DNA from: CAVVSD01 sp963757125
GTDB lineage: Bacteria; Actinomycetota; Thermoleophilia; Solirubrobacterales; Solirubrobacteraceae
Reading direction: 5' to 3'
Assembly (NCBI GenBank): GCA_963757125.1
Contig: CAVWQP010000006.1
Span: 438,008 to 502,007 of the forward strand
DNA: 64,000 nucleotides
This document shows, piece after piece, positions 1 through 8,849 of the stretch. The notes beneath the pieces were generated by a model that searched no databases, had not been told where the DNA came from, and saw only the letters and a list, made by a program, of their open reading frames with translations. Position 1 is the stretch's first letter; each line of letters begins with the position of its first letter. Made by a program: the position numbers and the translations under genes.

Positions 1-824
1 AGCAGATGATCTGGGCGATCGGCCTCGCCGGGACCCAGGCCGCGGGCGTGCGCGAGCAGTTCGGGTCGATGGGCAAGGCGCTGCACCCGGGCCGCGCCGC
101 GCAGAACGGCTACGCCGCCGCGCTGCTGGCGCAGAAGGGCTTCACGAGCGGCGCCCACGGCATCGAGGGTCCGCGCGGCTGGGCGCCGGTGACCTCCGCC
201 GAGTACGACCTGAGCAAGGTGACCGACGGCCTCGGCGCGTCGTGGGAGCTGCACGTCAACACGTACAAGCCGTTCCCGTGCGGGATCGTCAACCATCCCG
301 CAATCGACGCGTGCATCCAGCTGCACGACGAGCACGGCATCGCCCCCGGCGACGTCGCCGCGCTGCGCCTGCACGTCGCACCGCTCGTCATCGACCTCTG
401 CGGCAAGACCGACATCCACACCGGCCTGGAGGGCAAGTTCTCCGTGGTCCACGGGGCCGCGGTCGGGCTCGTCCGCGGCCGCGCCGGGCTGCGCGAGTAC
501 ACCGACGAGGCCGTCAACGACCGCGACGTCAAGTCCGTCCGCGAGCGCGCGACCCGCGAGGCCGACGATCCGACCGTCACCGAGGACGGCGTCCACGTCG
601 AGCTCGAGCTCACCGACGGCCGCGTCCTGGAGAAGCGCCTCACGGCATCGCTGGGCAACCTGCAGCGCCCGCTCACCGACGACCAGCTCAGCGCGAAGTT
701 CCGCGACCAGGCGACGCTGGCGGTCACCGCCGAGCAGGCCGAGGACGCGCTCGAGCTGTCGTGGCGGGTCGACGAGCTGGCCGACGTCGCCGAGCTCGTC
801 GACTCGACGGTCCCCGATGGCTGA
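1..824 (+). CDS. MmgE/PrpD family protein, 5' end outside window
   Basis: This is the C-terminal part (about 273 residues) of an MmgE/PrpD family protein; the reading frame is already open at the left window edge. The family includes 2-methylcitrate dehydratase and related acid dehydratases or isomerases. The visible sequence has the family's conserved pieces: [13 protein letters not shown] near the start, then a KPFPCG segment and a later GKFSVVHG segment. The ORF ends in TGA at 822-824 and overlaps the next start by eight bases, so it is translationally coupled to a five-gene plus-strand operon. Family membership is clear. The substrate is not: the downstream hydrolases argue for a catabolic role other than the propionate methylcitrate cycle, but that is inference. 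Confidence 0.85.
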   Translation, partial: QMIWAIGLAGTQAAGVREQFGSMGKALHPGRAAQNGYAAALLAQKGFTSGAHGIEGPRGWAPVTSAEYDLSKVTDGLGASWELHVNTYKPFPCGIVNHPAIDACIQLHDEHGIAPGDVAALRLHVAPLVIDLCGKTDIHTGLEGKFSVVHGAAVGLVRGRAGLREYTDEAVNDRDVKSVRERATREADDPTVTEDGVHVELELTDGRVLEKRLTASLGNLQRPLTDDQLSAKFRDQATLAVTAEQAEDALELSWRVDELADVAELVDSTVPDG

Positions 825-1323
825 GGCGATCACGCTCGCCGAGCGCGGGCGTGAGATCCGCTTCACCTACGACGACATGCTGCGCTTCCACGGCCACGGC
901 TCGCCCGGGGGCGTCGCGCACGGCTTCAAGCTGCTCCAGCGCGCGCTGCCGCTGCTCGACCCGGCGGCCCCGTGCCAGCGGCGGGAGATCGCGATCGCGA
1001 CGGCGTTCGGTGGCCCCGGCGCGCGCGACGCGATCGAGCTGGCGACCCGCGCGGTCACCGACGGGCGCTTCGAGCTCGACCCGTCGCTCGCCCGTCCGGA
1101 GCGCGGGCGGACGCTGGAGCGCTTCGTCTTCCGCCTCGCGTATCGCGACCGGGCTCTCACGCTCGGCGCCCGCGCCGGCTCCGTCCCCGACGAGCTCATC
1201 GATCTGGCCCGCGTCGAGCACCGCACCGCGGCCGAGGAGGCGCGCCTGGACGTCGTCAAGCTCGCCACCGCCGAGCGCGCCCTGGCCATGCCTGCGAGCG
1301 ACGTGTACGAGGTGCTGGGCTGA
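817..1323 (+). CDS. FmdE-like small protein
   Basis: A 168-residue protein in the catabolic operon. Residues about 17-40 ([15 protein letters not shown] and the following helix) resemble the N-terminal motif of FmdE-type domains, a family named for a subunit associated with formylmethanofuran dehydrogenase. In those domains the motif is HGHxCPG; here the cysteine is replaced (HGHGSPG), so a metal-cysteine role seems lost or altered. There is no signal peptide or membrane segment. ATG 817 lies inside the end of the upstream gene, which fits coupled translation. Assignment rests on this one motif and on overall size, so the family call is tentative and the function is unknown. Confidence 0.5.
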   Translation: MAEAITLAERGREIRFTYDDMLRFHGHGSPGGVAHGFKLLQRALPLLDPAAPCQRREIAIATAFGGPGARDAIELATRAVTDGRFELDPSLARPERGRTLERFVFRLAYRDRALTLGARAGSVPDELIDLARVEHRTAAEEARLDVVKLATAERALAMPASDVYEVLG

Positions 1324-1343
1324 GCGGTGGCACCATCCCGGGT

Positions 1344-1880
1344 ATGGACGAGAAGCTGCAGTACCTCCTGGATCGCCTGGCGATCCAGGACGTGGTCAAC
1401 CGCTACGCGCGTGGGCTCGACCGCCACGACGACGACGTGCTGCGCAGCGTGTTCCACGAGGACGCCGTCGACAACCACGGTCCCTGGGTCGGCGGACGCG
1501 AGGCGTTCGTCGCATGGGCGAACGGCCCGTGCCACGGGCACACCAACGCCCACCTGCACCAGATCACGACGCACAACTGCGAGATCGACGGCGATGTCGC
1601 GCACACCGAGAGCTACTGCCAGTGGGTGCACCGCCTCAAGGACGAGGAGAACCTCTGGGTGGGCGGCGGACGCTACGTCGACCGCCTCGAGAAGCGCGAC
1701 GGCGAATGGCGCATCGTGGTCCGCCGGCTCGTCCTCGACTTCTTCTACGAGACGAAGGGCACCGTCTTCGGCACACCGGCGCAGCTCGAGTACGTGAAGG
1801 GCACCTGGGACCGCAGCGACATCTCCTACGAGCGCCCGCTGCAGATGCCCGCCGACGTCATGGCCAAGAGCGTCGGCTGA
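1344..1880 (+). CDS. SnoaL-like / NTF2-fold protein
   Basis: A 178-residue protein of the SnoaL-like NTF2-fold superfamily. The start ([27 protein letters not shown]) is the characteristic N-terminal helix pair of this family. It is followed by the [13 protein letters not shown] strand and a His-rich central part ([13 protein letters not shown]). Members include polyketide cyclases, dehydratases and ring-hydroxylating dioxygenase beta-like proteins, so the reaction cannot be named. ATG 1344 is chosen because the family motif begins right after it; the frame is open further upstream but the extra part is unlike the family. It lies 20 bp after the FmdE-like gene and 3 bp before the deacetylase-like gene, in one operon. 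Confidence 0.75.
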   Translation: MDEKLQYLLDRLAIQDVVNRYARGLDRHDDDVLRSVFHEDAVDNHGPWVGGREAFVAWANGPCHGHTNAHLHQITTHNCEIDGDVAHTESYCQWVHRLKDEENLWVGGGRYVDRLEKRDGEWRIVVRRLVLDFFYETKGTVFGTPAQLEYVKGTWDRSDISYERPLQMPADVMAKSVG

Positions 1881-1883
1881 CCC

Positions 1884-2753
1884 ATGGACCAGGAGCTCTA
1901 CGACTACAGCCCGATCACCGAGCGGCCGCCGCTGCGCTGGCCGGACGGCAAGACGGTCGCGTTCCACCTCGTCATGAACATCGAGCACTTCCGGCTCGAC
2001 ATGCCCGCGACGAGCACCACGGGCGTCACGGTGGGCCTGGTCCCCGACGCCCTGAACTACGGGTGGCGCGACTACGGCGTCCGTGTCGGCATCTGGCGCA
2101 TGATCGACCTGCTCGACCGGCTCGGGATGCCCGCGAGCGTCAACCTCAACTCCGAGGTCTGCCGCCACTACCCGCAGATCATCGACGCGGGCGTGCAGCG
2201 GGGCTGGGCGTGGCTCGGCCACGGCAAGACCAACTCGATCATGCAGGCCGGGATGGACATCCACGAGGAGCGCGCGTTCCTGCGCGAGATGCACACCGAG
2301 GTGCAGAACGCGACGGGGACGAGCCCGAAGGGCTGGCTCGGCCCGGCGCTCACCGAGACGCTCAACACCCCGGCGCTTCTCGCGGAGCTGGGCTACACGT
2401 ACGTCATGGACTGGTGCAACGACGACCAGCCCTTCCCGCTCAACGTGCCCGGCATGATCTCCGTCCCGTACTCGATGGACATCAACGACATCACCCTGTT
2501 CGTGGGCCGCAACCTGTCCGGCGACGACTACGTCCGCGCCGTCATCGACACCCTCGACCAGCTCATCGAGGACAGCGACCCCGACAACGGGCGCGTCATG
2601 GCGCTGCCCGTGCACCCGTTCGTCATCAACACGCCCTCGCGGCACCGGTACCTGGCACGCGCGCTGCAGGAGATCAGCGAGCGCGACGAGGTCTGGGTGA
2701 CGACGAGCGACGCGATCGCCGACCACTACATCGCCACTCGGGAGGACACATGA
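1884..2753 (+). CDS. polysaccharide deacetylase-like (PuuE-type) hydrolase
   Basis: A 289-residue protein of the NodB/polysaccharide deacetylase superfamily, closest in layout to the PuuE-type allantoinase-like branch that acts on small amides rather than sugars. The barrel-like pattern is visible: [12 protein letters not shown], then [23 protein letters not shown], the EVCRHYPQ helix, [13 protein letters not shown], and a late [12 protein letters not shown] segment. The canonical HxxxH zinc pair appears replaced by GHGKTN, so catalysis must differ from classical deacetylases. The stop overlaps the next start (ATGA at 2750-2753). Together with the following cysteine hydrolase, the context suggests stepwise opening of an amide- or ureide-like compound; this is inference. 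Confidence 0.75.
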   Translation: MDQELYDYSPITERPPLRWPDGKTVAFHLVMNIEHFRLDMPATSTTGVTVGLVPDALNYGWRDYGVRVGIWRMIDLLDRLGMPASVNLNSEVCRHYPQIIDAGVQRGWAWLGHGKTNSIMQAGMDIHEERAFLREMHTEVQNATGTSPKGWLGPALTETLNTPALLAELGYTYVMDWCNDDQPFPLNVPGMISVPYSMDINDITLFVGRNLSGDDYVRAVIDTLDQLIEDSDPDNGRVMALPVHPFVINTPSRHRYLARALQEISERDEVWVTTSDAIADHYIATREDT

Positions 2754-3454
2754 GCGACCTCGAACGCCTCGCCACCGAGCACCTCGCCGAGATGCACGAG
2801 CGCCTCACGGCGCGCGGGTTCGGCGGGCGGATGGGCTTCGGCGAGCGCCCGGCGGTGCTCGTCGTCGACCTCATCCGCGGGTTCACCGACGAGCGCTGCC
2901 CGCTCGCCTCGAACCTCGACGCGCAGGTCGCCAACACGCGCCGGATCCTCGAGGCGGCCCGCGCGGCCGGCGCGCCCGTGATCCTCAGCACCGTCTCCTA
3001 CGACGCCGGGCTGGAGGAGGCGGGCCGCTGGCAGCTCAAGGTGCCCAACAACGAGTGGCTCGTCGAGGGCTCGGAGTGGGTCGAGGTCGACGAGCGCCTG
3101 GAGCGCCAGCCGGGCGACATGCTGCTCGTGAAGAAGTACGCCTCGTGCTTCTTCGGCACCGACCTCGTCAGCCGTCTCACGAGCCGCGGCGTCGACACCC
3201 TGATCATCACCGGGTGCACGACGAGCGGGTGCGTCCGCGCGAGCGCCGTCGACGCCTGCTCCTACGGCCTGCACACGATCGTGGTCGAGGACGCCGTGGG
3301 CGACCGCGCGCCGCTCTCGCACATGACCTCGCTGTTCGACATCGACGCGAAGTACGGCGACGTCACGACGACCGAGGCCGTCGTGACGCACCTCGGCTCG
3401 AGTCAGGCGGCAAAGAGGTCCACCACCTTGGAGAGCGTCATCACGACCCCGTAG
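2750..3454 (+). CDS. cysteine hydrolase, isochorismatase / N-carbamoylsarcosine amidase family
   Basis: A 234-residue cysteine hydrolase. The three expected catalytic regions are visible: the Asp in [11 protein letters not shown] (about residue 38), the Lys in [15 protein letters not shown], and the nucleophile Cys in [15 protein letters not shown]. The family hydrolyses amides such as N-carbamoylsarcosine, nicotinamide and ureidoacrylate. It is the last gene of the plus-strand operon and starts on the ATGA overlap with the deacetylase-like gene. Its last 17 codons overlap, tail to tail, a small minus-strand gene ending at 3403. That C-terminal tail is unlike the family and may be an extension created by loss of an earlier stop. 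The substrate cannot be told from sequence. Confidence 0.85.
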   Translation: MSDLERLATEHLAEMHERLTARGFGGRMGFGERPAVLVVDLIRGFTDERCPLASNLDAQVANTRRILEAARAAGAPVILSTVSYDAGLEEAGRWQLKVPNNEWLVEGSEWVEVDERLERQPGDMLLVKKYASCFFGTDLVSRLTSRGVDTLIITGCTTSGCVRASAVDACSYGLHTIVVEDAVGDRAPLSHMTSLFDIDAKYGDVTTTEAVVTHLGSSQAAKRSTTLESVITTP

Positions 3455-3525
3455 GCGAGGCCGGCCAGGACGAGGATCCACAGCGCGATCGCGCGCGCCT
3501 CGGCGAATCGGATGTCGTCGCGCAT
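3403..3525 (-). CDS. MFS transporter small subunit (40-residue membrane protein)
   Basis: A 40-residue minus-strand ORF, too short for most gene finders. It starts at ATG 3525 behind a strong ribosome-binding site (AGGAGG at about 3533-3538). After a short polar N-terminus ([12 protein letters not shown]) there is one transmembrane segment ([19 protein letters not shown]). Proteins of this kind are found directly after OFA-type (oxalate/formate antiporter-like) major facilitator genes and are annotated as MFS small subunits. Here the fragment of just such a transporter lies immediately upstream on the same strand, which supports the call. The large subunit is wrecked while the small one is intact. 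Its 3' end overlaps the plus-strand cysteine hydrolase by 52 bp. Confidence 0.6.
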   Translation of the reverse strand: MRDDIRFAEARAIALWILVLAGLAYGVVMTLSKVVDLFAA

Positions 3526-3564
3526 CGGTCAGCCCTCCTGTCGTGCGATAGAAAACCTTGCGAC

Positions 3565-3990
3565 GCCCGCGGTCTCGGCGTCACGCGAGGCAGTACAGGA
3601 CGGCCCCGTCGGACGTCGAGGACCAAGACGAGGCGGCCGCTCATGTTGCACAGCGACAGCAGGCCGACGAAGCCCGCGGCCGCGGCGGCGCTCACCGTGT
3701 CGAAGTGGTCCTGGATCATCGGCGAGGCCTGCTCGAGGATGCCGATCCCCGCCGTCACGTTGCAGAACAGGACGACCCACAGGAGCCAGAACTGCAGGGT
3801 GCGGATGGCGTTCGCGGCGGTGACGTTCCCGGTCGTGACCAGCTTGCGGTCCTTCACCTGCTCAGGGCTCCAGCCCGCGGGCCGCCAGCCCTCCGCCGGG
3901 ACTTCACCGTGAGTGCGCCCATCGTCATCACCGTGAAGTAGATGATGCCGAGGGTGAGCGAAGCTGCGGAAGCGCTCACCCGCCGCCCGT
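3565..3990 (-). pseudogene. OFA-type MFS transporter remnant
   Basis: Remnant of an oxalate/formate-antiporter-like major facilitator. Read on the minus strand, one frame gives LGIIYFTVMTMGALTVK. After a frameshift near 3900 a second gives VPAEGWRPAGWSPEQVK, then QFWLLWVVLFCNVTAGIGIL and AAAAGFVGLLSLCNMSGR. A further shift near 3625 gives WSSTSD fused directly to GAVLYCLA and a stop. These are the central loop and the start of the second half of the family. The first six helices and nearly all of the C-terminal helices are missing, so this is a true deletion relic and not only a frameshift. It begins right after nrfD, so it was probably the last large gene of the formate dehydrogenase operon. 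Confidence 0.7.
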
Positions 3991-4860
3991 CGCGGCCAAC
4001 CGATCACGTTGGGGACCTACGGTCTGCTCCGGATCGCCGGCCGACGCCACGCCCGCCTGGAAGATCGCCCAGCGCGTGAGCGCGGAGCCGGCGCACAGCG
4101 CGAGCCCGCCGGCGACGGCCGCGGCGCGCGACCGGCGCCCGAGCGCCCCGGTGAGCAGGGCACCCGCCACCGTCGCCGCACGCGCGCTGCGCAGCGGGCG
4201 GCGCGCGGCGTCGTGCCCGTAGGAGCGCTCGATGCGCGCGTCCAGCCTGCGCCGCATGAGCTCCACCAGCCCGAGCTCAGCCGCCGCGCCGGCCACACCC
4301 AGCGCGCGGGCGGCGCCCGCCGACCCGCGCGGCGTGAGCGCGGTGAGCGCGCCACCGGCCGCCGCCGCGGACGACGAGGCGAACACGAACGGCAGCTCCC
4401 GGCGCGCGTCGTGCCAGACCGGCACCGCCGTGTTCGCGATGAGCGCCGCCGTGTAGGTCGAGAGCAGCGGGCCGGTCACGGCCGCCAGCGCCTGCGCCGG
4501 CACGCCCGCGCGCGGTCCCGGGAACCCCAGCAGCTGCCAGCCGGCGGCGACCCCGGCCGCCGGCGCGTACGTGCTGAGGATCCACGTGCCGACGCTCATC
4601 GGCGACGTCGGCTTGAAGACGCGCAGCATGTTCACGAACCGCTCGGGGCGTCCCAGGTCGCTGATGAGCAGCAGCGGCGAGACGCCCACGCCCGCGAGCG
4701 CCAGCGCGGCGGCGCGCCGCGCGAGCTCGTCGTTGCCGGTCAGCCGCGCGCCCGCCGCGATCGGGCCGCACGCGCCGGCGAGGCCGCCGACGAAGAAGTA
4801 GACGGGGATCTCCCAGGTCCAGACCGGCCGCTTGAGGACCGGCCGGCCGTAGTAGCTCAC
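3976..4860 (-). CDS. nrfD: NrfD/PsrC-type membrane subunit of formate dehydrogenase
   Basis: A 294-residue polytopic membrane protein of the NrfD/PsrC family, which passes electrons from an iron-sulfur subunit to membrane quinone. The opening (VWTWEIPVYFFVGGLAGACG) and the LLISDLGRPERFVNMLRVFKPTSPMSVG segment are family hallmarks. About eight hydrophobic segments follow. The start is GTG 4860, which overlaps the fdhB stop (GTGA), so it is coupled to fdhB. It takes the place of the cytochrome-b-type gamma subunit found in FdhN enzymes. Together with the Sec-containing FdhA and the four-cluster FdhB it should form a membrane-anchored formate:quinone oxidoreductase. Confidence 0.88.
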   Translation of the reverse strand: MSYYGRPVLKRPVWTWEIPVYFFVGGLAGACGPIAAGARLTGNDELARRAAALALAGVGVSPLLLISDLGRPERFVNMLRVFKPTSPMSVGTWILSTYAPAAGVAAGWQLLGFPGPRAGVPAQALAAVTGPLLSTYTAALIANTAVPVWHDARRELPFVFASSSAAAAGGALTALTPRGSAGAARALGVAGAAAELGLVELMRRRLDARIERSYGHDAARRPLRSARAATVAGALLTGALGRRSRAAAVAGGLALCAGSALTRWAIFQAGVASAGDPEQTVGPQRDRLAATGGG

Positions 4861-5636
4861 CGCCGGCCCCAGAGCAGCGCGCCGGCGACGCCCGCCAGCA
4901 GCGCGGCCGCTGCGCCCGCCGTCGCGCGCCACGTCTCGCCGAGGTCGCGCGTCGCGTCGACCGGATCGGGCGGGAGGCCGTAGACCTCCGGGTCGTCGAG
5001 CAGGAGGAAGAACGCGCCCGCCCCGCCGACCCCGTCCTCCGGGTCGTCGAGGTACAGCCGCGCGGACTCCTCGCCGCGCTCGTGCAGCTCGATCACGCGG
5101 TGCTTCGCGTGCTCGCGCAGGTCGTCCAGCGGGCCGAACTGGATCGAGTTCGTCGGGCACGCCTTCGCGCAGGCGGGCTCCTGGCCGCCCTCGAGGCGGT
5201 CGTAGCAGAGCGTGCACTTCCAGACCCGGCCGTCCTCCTCGCGCCGGTCGAGCACGCCGAACGGGCACGCCGGGACGCAGTAGCCGCAGCCGTTGCAGAT
5301 GTCCGGCTGCACGACCACGCTGCCGAACTCCGTGCGGAACAGCGAGCCGGTGGGGCAGACCTCCAGGCACGCGGCGTGCGTGCAGTGCTTGCAGACGTCG
5401 GAGGACATGAGCCAGCGCAGGCCCTCCGCCGCGTCCTCGACGGGCACCTGCTGCTCGACGAACGCGACGTGGCGCCACGTGTCGGAGCCCAGCGCGCCCG
5501 TGTTGTCCATCGACAGCCCGAGGAAGTCCAGGCCGTCCTCGGGGACCTCGTTCCACTCCTTGCAGGCGACCTCGCACGCCTTGCAGCCGATGCACAGCGA
5601 CGTATCGGTGAAGAAGCCCACGCGGGGTGTCGTCAT
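4857..5636 (-). CDS. fdhB: formate dehydrogenase iron-sulfur subunit
   Basis: A 259-residue 4Fe-4S electron-transfer subunit. Four cysteine clusters are visible in order: CIGCKACEVAC (residues about 15-25), CKHCTHAACLEVCP (about 82-95), CNGCGYCVPACP (about 115-126) and CTLCYDRL...PACAKACP (about 140-165). This is the HybA/FdhB-like arrangement. A C-terminal hydrophobic stretch ([18 protein letters not shown]) forms a membrane anchor. The start ATG 5636 overlaps the fdhA stop (ATGA), and the stop overlaps the nrfD start (GTGA), so the three subunits are tightly coupled. It relays electrons from the molybdenum or tungsten site of FdhA to NrfD. Confidence 0.92.
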   Translation of the reverse strand: MTTPRVGFFTDTSLCIGCKACEVACKEWNEVPEDGLDFLGLSMDNTGALGSDTWRHVAFVEQQVPVEDAAEGLRWLMSSDVCKHCTHAACLEVCPTGSLFRTEFGSVVVQPDICNGCGYCVPACPFGVLDRREEDGRVWKCTLCYDRLEGGQEPACAKACPTNSIQFGPLDDLREHAKHRVIELHERGEESARLYLDDPEDGVGGAGAFFLLLDDPEVYGLPPDPVDATRDLGETWRATAGAAAALLAGVAGALLWGRR

Positions 5637-8600
5637 CGCTCCTCCACGCCGGCGCGGCGGCGGTACTCGGACACGAGCTCGAGCAGCGCCGGCCCCTGCG
5701 GGCGGCGGCCGGGCCGGACGTCGCACGTCGAGGCCTTGAACTCGGAGATGTGCACGTTGCGGTCGAGCACGAGCGGCAGCAGGTCGTTCGCGGAGTCACC
5801 GGTCGCGAGCCCGCTGGTCCCCCAGTGGTACGGCAGCCCCACCGTGTGGACGAGCCCCTCGCCCCGCAGGCGCTCGGTCACGAGCACCCGCCCCTCGATC
5901 GCCGTCCGCGTCGTGACCACGGTCGCCCACCCGCGGTGCTCCAGGCCGCGCAGCGCGGCCAGCTCCGGGGAGACCTCGATGAACATCGCCGGGGCGAGCT
6001 CGGCGAGGTGGGGCAGGAAGCGCGACATGCCGCCGGCCGTGTGGTGCTCGGCGATCCGGTACGTCATGAGCGCGAACGGGAACACGTCGGCGCCCGGTTC
6101 GCCGGCGGTCGGGTTGTACGGGTTGTCGGGCCGGGCGAACACCTGGCGCGTCGGGCTGGCCTGGACGCCGGGGTGCAGGCGGTTGCGGACCGGCGACTCG
6201 TGGGGCTCGTAGTGGACGGGCAGCGGCCCGTCGAGCAGGCCGCTCGGCACGTACAGCCAGCCCCTGCCGTCCGCCTGCAGGATGAACGGCTCGTCCCCGC
6301 GCAGCGCGGCCTCGGCCGTGGCGCCCGGCGGCGGCACGTAGTCCGGCGGCTTGTCGGCCGTGAAGTCGGGCACGTCGTCGCCCGTCCAGGTGCCCTGTCC
6401 GGCGTCCCACCACACGAGCTTCTTGCGCTCGCTCCACGGCGCGCCGTCCGGGTCGGCGGACGCGCGGTTGTAGAGGATGCGCCGGTTCATCGGCCACGCC
6501 CAGCCCCAGTCGGGCGCGACCCAGCTCTGCTCGCCGCCCGGCCTGCGACGGGCCGCCTGGTTGACCTCGTCCGCGTACACGCCGGAGTAGATCCAGCATC
6601 CGCAGGCCGTCGATCCGTCGCCCTTGAGCTCCGTGTAGCCCGACACGGCCTCGTCCTCGGCGATGCGGAACCCGGAGATCTCGCGCAGCACCCTCGCGGC
6701 GTCGGGCTCCTCGGTCGGGCCCTCGGTGGGGAGGTCCCAGGTCAGGTCCAGGAGCGCCCGGTCCCGGGGGTCCGTGGAGTGCGCGAGCTTCTCCCGGATG
6801 CGACGGATCAGGTGGTACATGAAGTGCAGCTCGGACCGCGCGTCGCCCGGCGGCTCGACCGCCTTCGTGCGCCACTGCAGCAGGCGCTGCGTGTTCGTGA
6901 ACGAGCCCGCCTTCTCGGTGTGCGCAGCGGCGGGCAGGAAGAACACCTCGGTCCCGATGTCCTCGGTGCGCAGCTCGCCGGTCGCGATCTCGGGCCCGTC
7001 CTTCCAGAACGTCGCCGACTCGACGAGCTGGAGGTCGCGCACCACGAGCCACTGGAGGTTCGCCATGCCGAGCCGGTGCAGCTTGGAGTTGGCCGAGCCG
7101 ACGGCCGGGTTCTCGCCCATGACGAAGAAGCCCTCGACGTCGCCGTCGCGCATGCCCATGACCATGGGGTAGATCGAGTGGTCGCCGTCGATGCGGGGGA
7201 GGAGGTCGAACCCCATCTCGTTCTCGGGTGTCGCCGCGTCGCCCCACCACGCCTTGAGCAGGCTCACCATGTACTCGCGGGTGTGGCCCCAGTAGCCGCC
7301 CGGCGGCGTGTTGTTCTCCAGGTAGTCGTCGAGGTCGACGTCGGCCGCCGCCATCGGCATCGGCAGGTAGCCGGGGAGGATGTTGTAGAGCGTCGGGATG
7401 TCCGTCGACCCCTGGATCGACGCGTGCCCGCGCAGCGCCATGATCCCGCCGCCCGGGCGCCCGATGTTGCCCAGCAGCAGCTGCAGGATCGAGGCGGCGC
7501 GGATGTACTGCGTGCCCACCGTGTGGTGCGTCCAGCCGACCGAGTAGACGAACGCGGAGGTGCGCTCGCGTCCCGAGTTGCGCACCAGGGCGTCGGCCAC
7601 GCGCGCGAACTGCTCGGGCGGGATCCCGCAGACCTCCTCGACGAGCTCGGGGGTGTAGCGCGCGAAGTGGCGCCGCAGCACCTGGAAGACGCAGCGCGGA
7701 TGCTCGAGCGTCGGGTCGGTCTGCGGCGAGCGGCTCGAGAGCCCGGAGCCGTGCGCGCCGTGGGAGCGCTCGCCGCCCTCCGGTTCCATGCCCTGCTCGC
7801 GCTCGCCGGCCGCGGCCTGCATGCGCACGCCCTCGTAGCCCCAGGCGGACGGGTCGTAGGTCCGGGTCTCGGGGTCCCAGCCGGAGAAGACGCCGTCGAG
7901 GTCCTCGGAGTCCTCGTAGTCCTCGTCGACGAGCGTCGACGCGTTCGTGTAGGCGAGGACGTACTCGCGGAACCAGTGGTCGCCCTCCAGCACGTGGTTG
8001 ATCAGCGCGCCGAGGAACGCGATGTCGGTGCCCACGCGGATCGCGACGTGCTCGTCGGCGACCGCGCTCGTCCGGGTGAAGCGCGGGTCGACGTGGATGA
8101 TCGTCGCGCCCCGCTCACGGGCCTCCATGACCCACTGGAACCCGACCGGATGGCACTCGGCCATGTTCGACCCCTCGATCACGATGCAGTCGGCGTTCGC
8201 GAGGTCCTGCTGGAACGTGGTGGCGCCTCCGCGCCCGAACGAGGTCCCCAGACCGGGGACCGTGCTCGAGTGTCATATGCGGGCCTGGTTCTCGATGGCC
8301 ACCGCGCCCAGCGCCGTGAACCCCTTCTTGATGAGGTAGTTCTCCTCGTTGTCGAGCGTGGCGCCGCCGAGGTGCGCGAAGCCCAGCGTGCGGCGCAGCG
8401 GATGACCGTCCGGGTCGGCGTCCTCCCATGTGCGGTCGCGCGTCGCGATGACCCGGTCGGCGATCATGTCGACCGCCTGCTCGAGGTCGATCTCCTCGAA
8501 GTCGGTCGCGTGGGGCGCGCGGTACAGCGCCTTCGTCGCGCGGGTGGGGGAGTTCACCAGGGAGAGCGACGAGGACCCGCGCGGGCACAGGCGCCCGCGC

Positions 8601-8839
8601 GAGATCGGCGAGTCCGGGTCGCCCTCGATGTGCGTCACCTTCTCGTCGCGCACGTAGATGCGCTGCCCGCAGCCGACCGCGCAGAACGGGCAGACCGACT
8701 CGACGACGCGATCGGCCTCTGCGGTGCGCGGCCGCAGCTCCGCCGAGCGTCGCGACCGCACCGCGCTGCCGAGCCCGAGCCGGTCGTCGCCGACGAGCTG
8801 ACGCAGGAGCGGCGGGATGCGGGGGGAGCGCGGCGCCAT
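5633..8839 (-). CDS. fdhA: selenocysteine-containing formate dehydrogenase, catalytic subunit
   Basis: Catalytic subunit of a molybdopterin formate dehydrogenase, 1068 residues when the in-frame TGA at 8273-8275 is read as selenocysteine (residue 189). The N-terminal 4Fe-4S motif is CPFCAVGC (Cys 50, 53, 57) with the fourth Cys at 85 (GRLCPRG). The Sec context is ENQARI-U-HSSTV, matching the active site of known Sec-FDHs. After it follow GRGGATTFQQDLANAD and EGSNMAECHP, typical of the molybdopterin domains. A SECIS-like hairpin starts 11 nt after the UGA. An ordinary gene caller splits this gene at the TGA. I see no clear Tat signal: an SRR is present but no hydrophobic stretch follows, so the active site may be cytoplasmic. 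The gene starts 10 nt after selA and is the first of fdhA-fdhB-nrfD. Confidence 0.95.
8243..8261 (-). promoter_or_regulatory. bacterial SECIS element of fdhA
   Basis: On the coding (minus) strand, 11 nt after the Sec UGA, there is a perfect 7-bp hairpin: GGTCCCC, loop GGTCT, GGGGACC. The GGUCU apical loop is the same as the SelB-binding loop of the E. coli fdhF SECIS, and the distance to the UGA is as required for bacterial SelB recruitment. It lies entirely inside the coding frame. Confidence 0.85.
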
Positions 8840-8849
8840 CTCGCCGCGA

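Noticed and set aside
242..3454. Very long Arg/Pro-rich plus-strand frame through the first operon
   Set aside because: Its first 2.5 kb is the shadow frame of the PrpD-to-deacetylase genes; only the last part (from 2750) is a real gene, the cysteine hydrolase.
8273..8275. TGA in fdhA taken as a nonsense mutation splitting the gene
   Set aside because: The Sec context, the SECIS hairpin and the adjacent sel genes with tRNA-Sec all show it is a selenocysteine codon.
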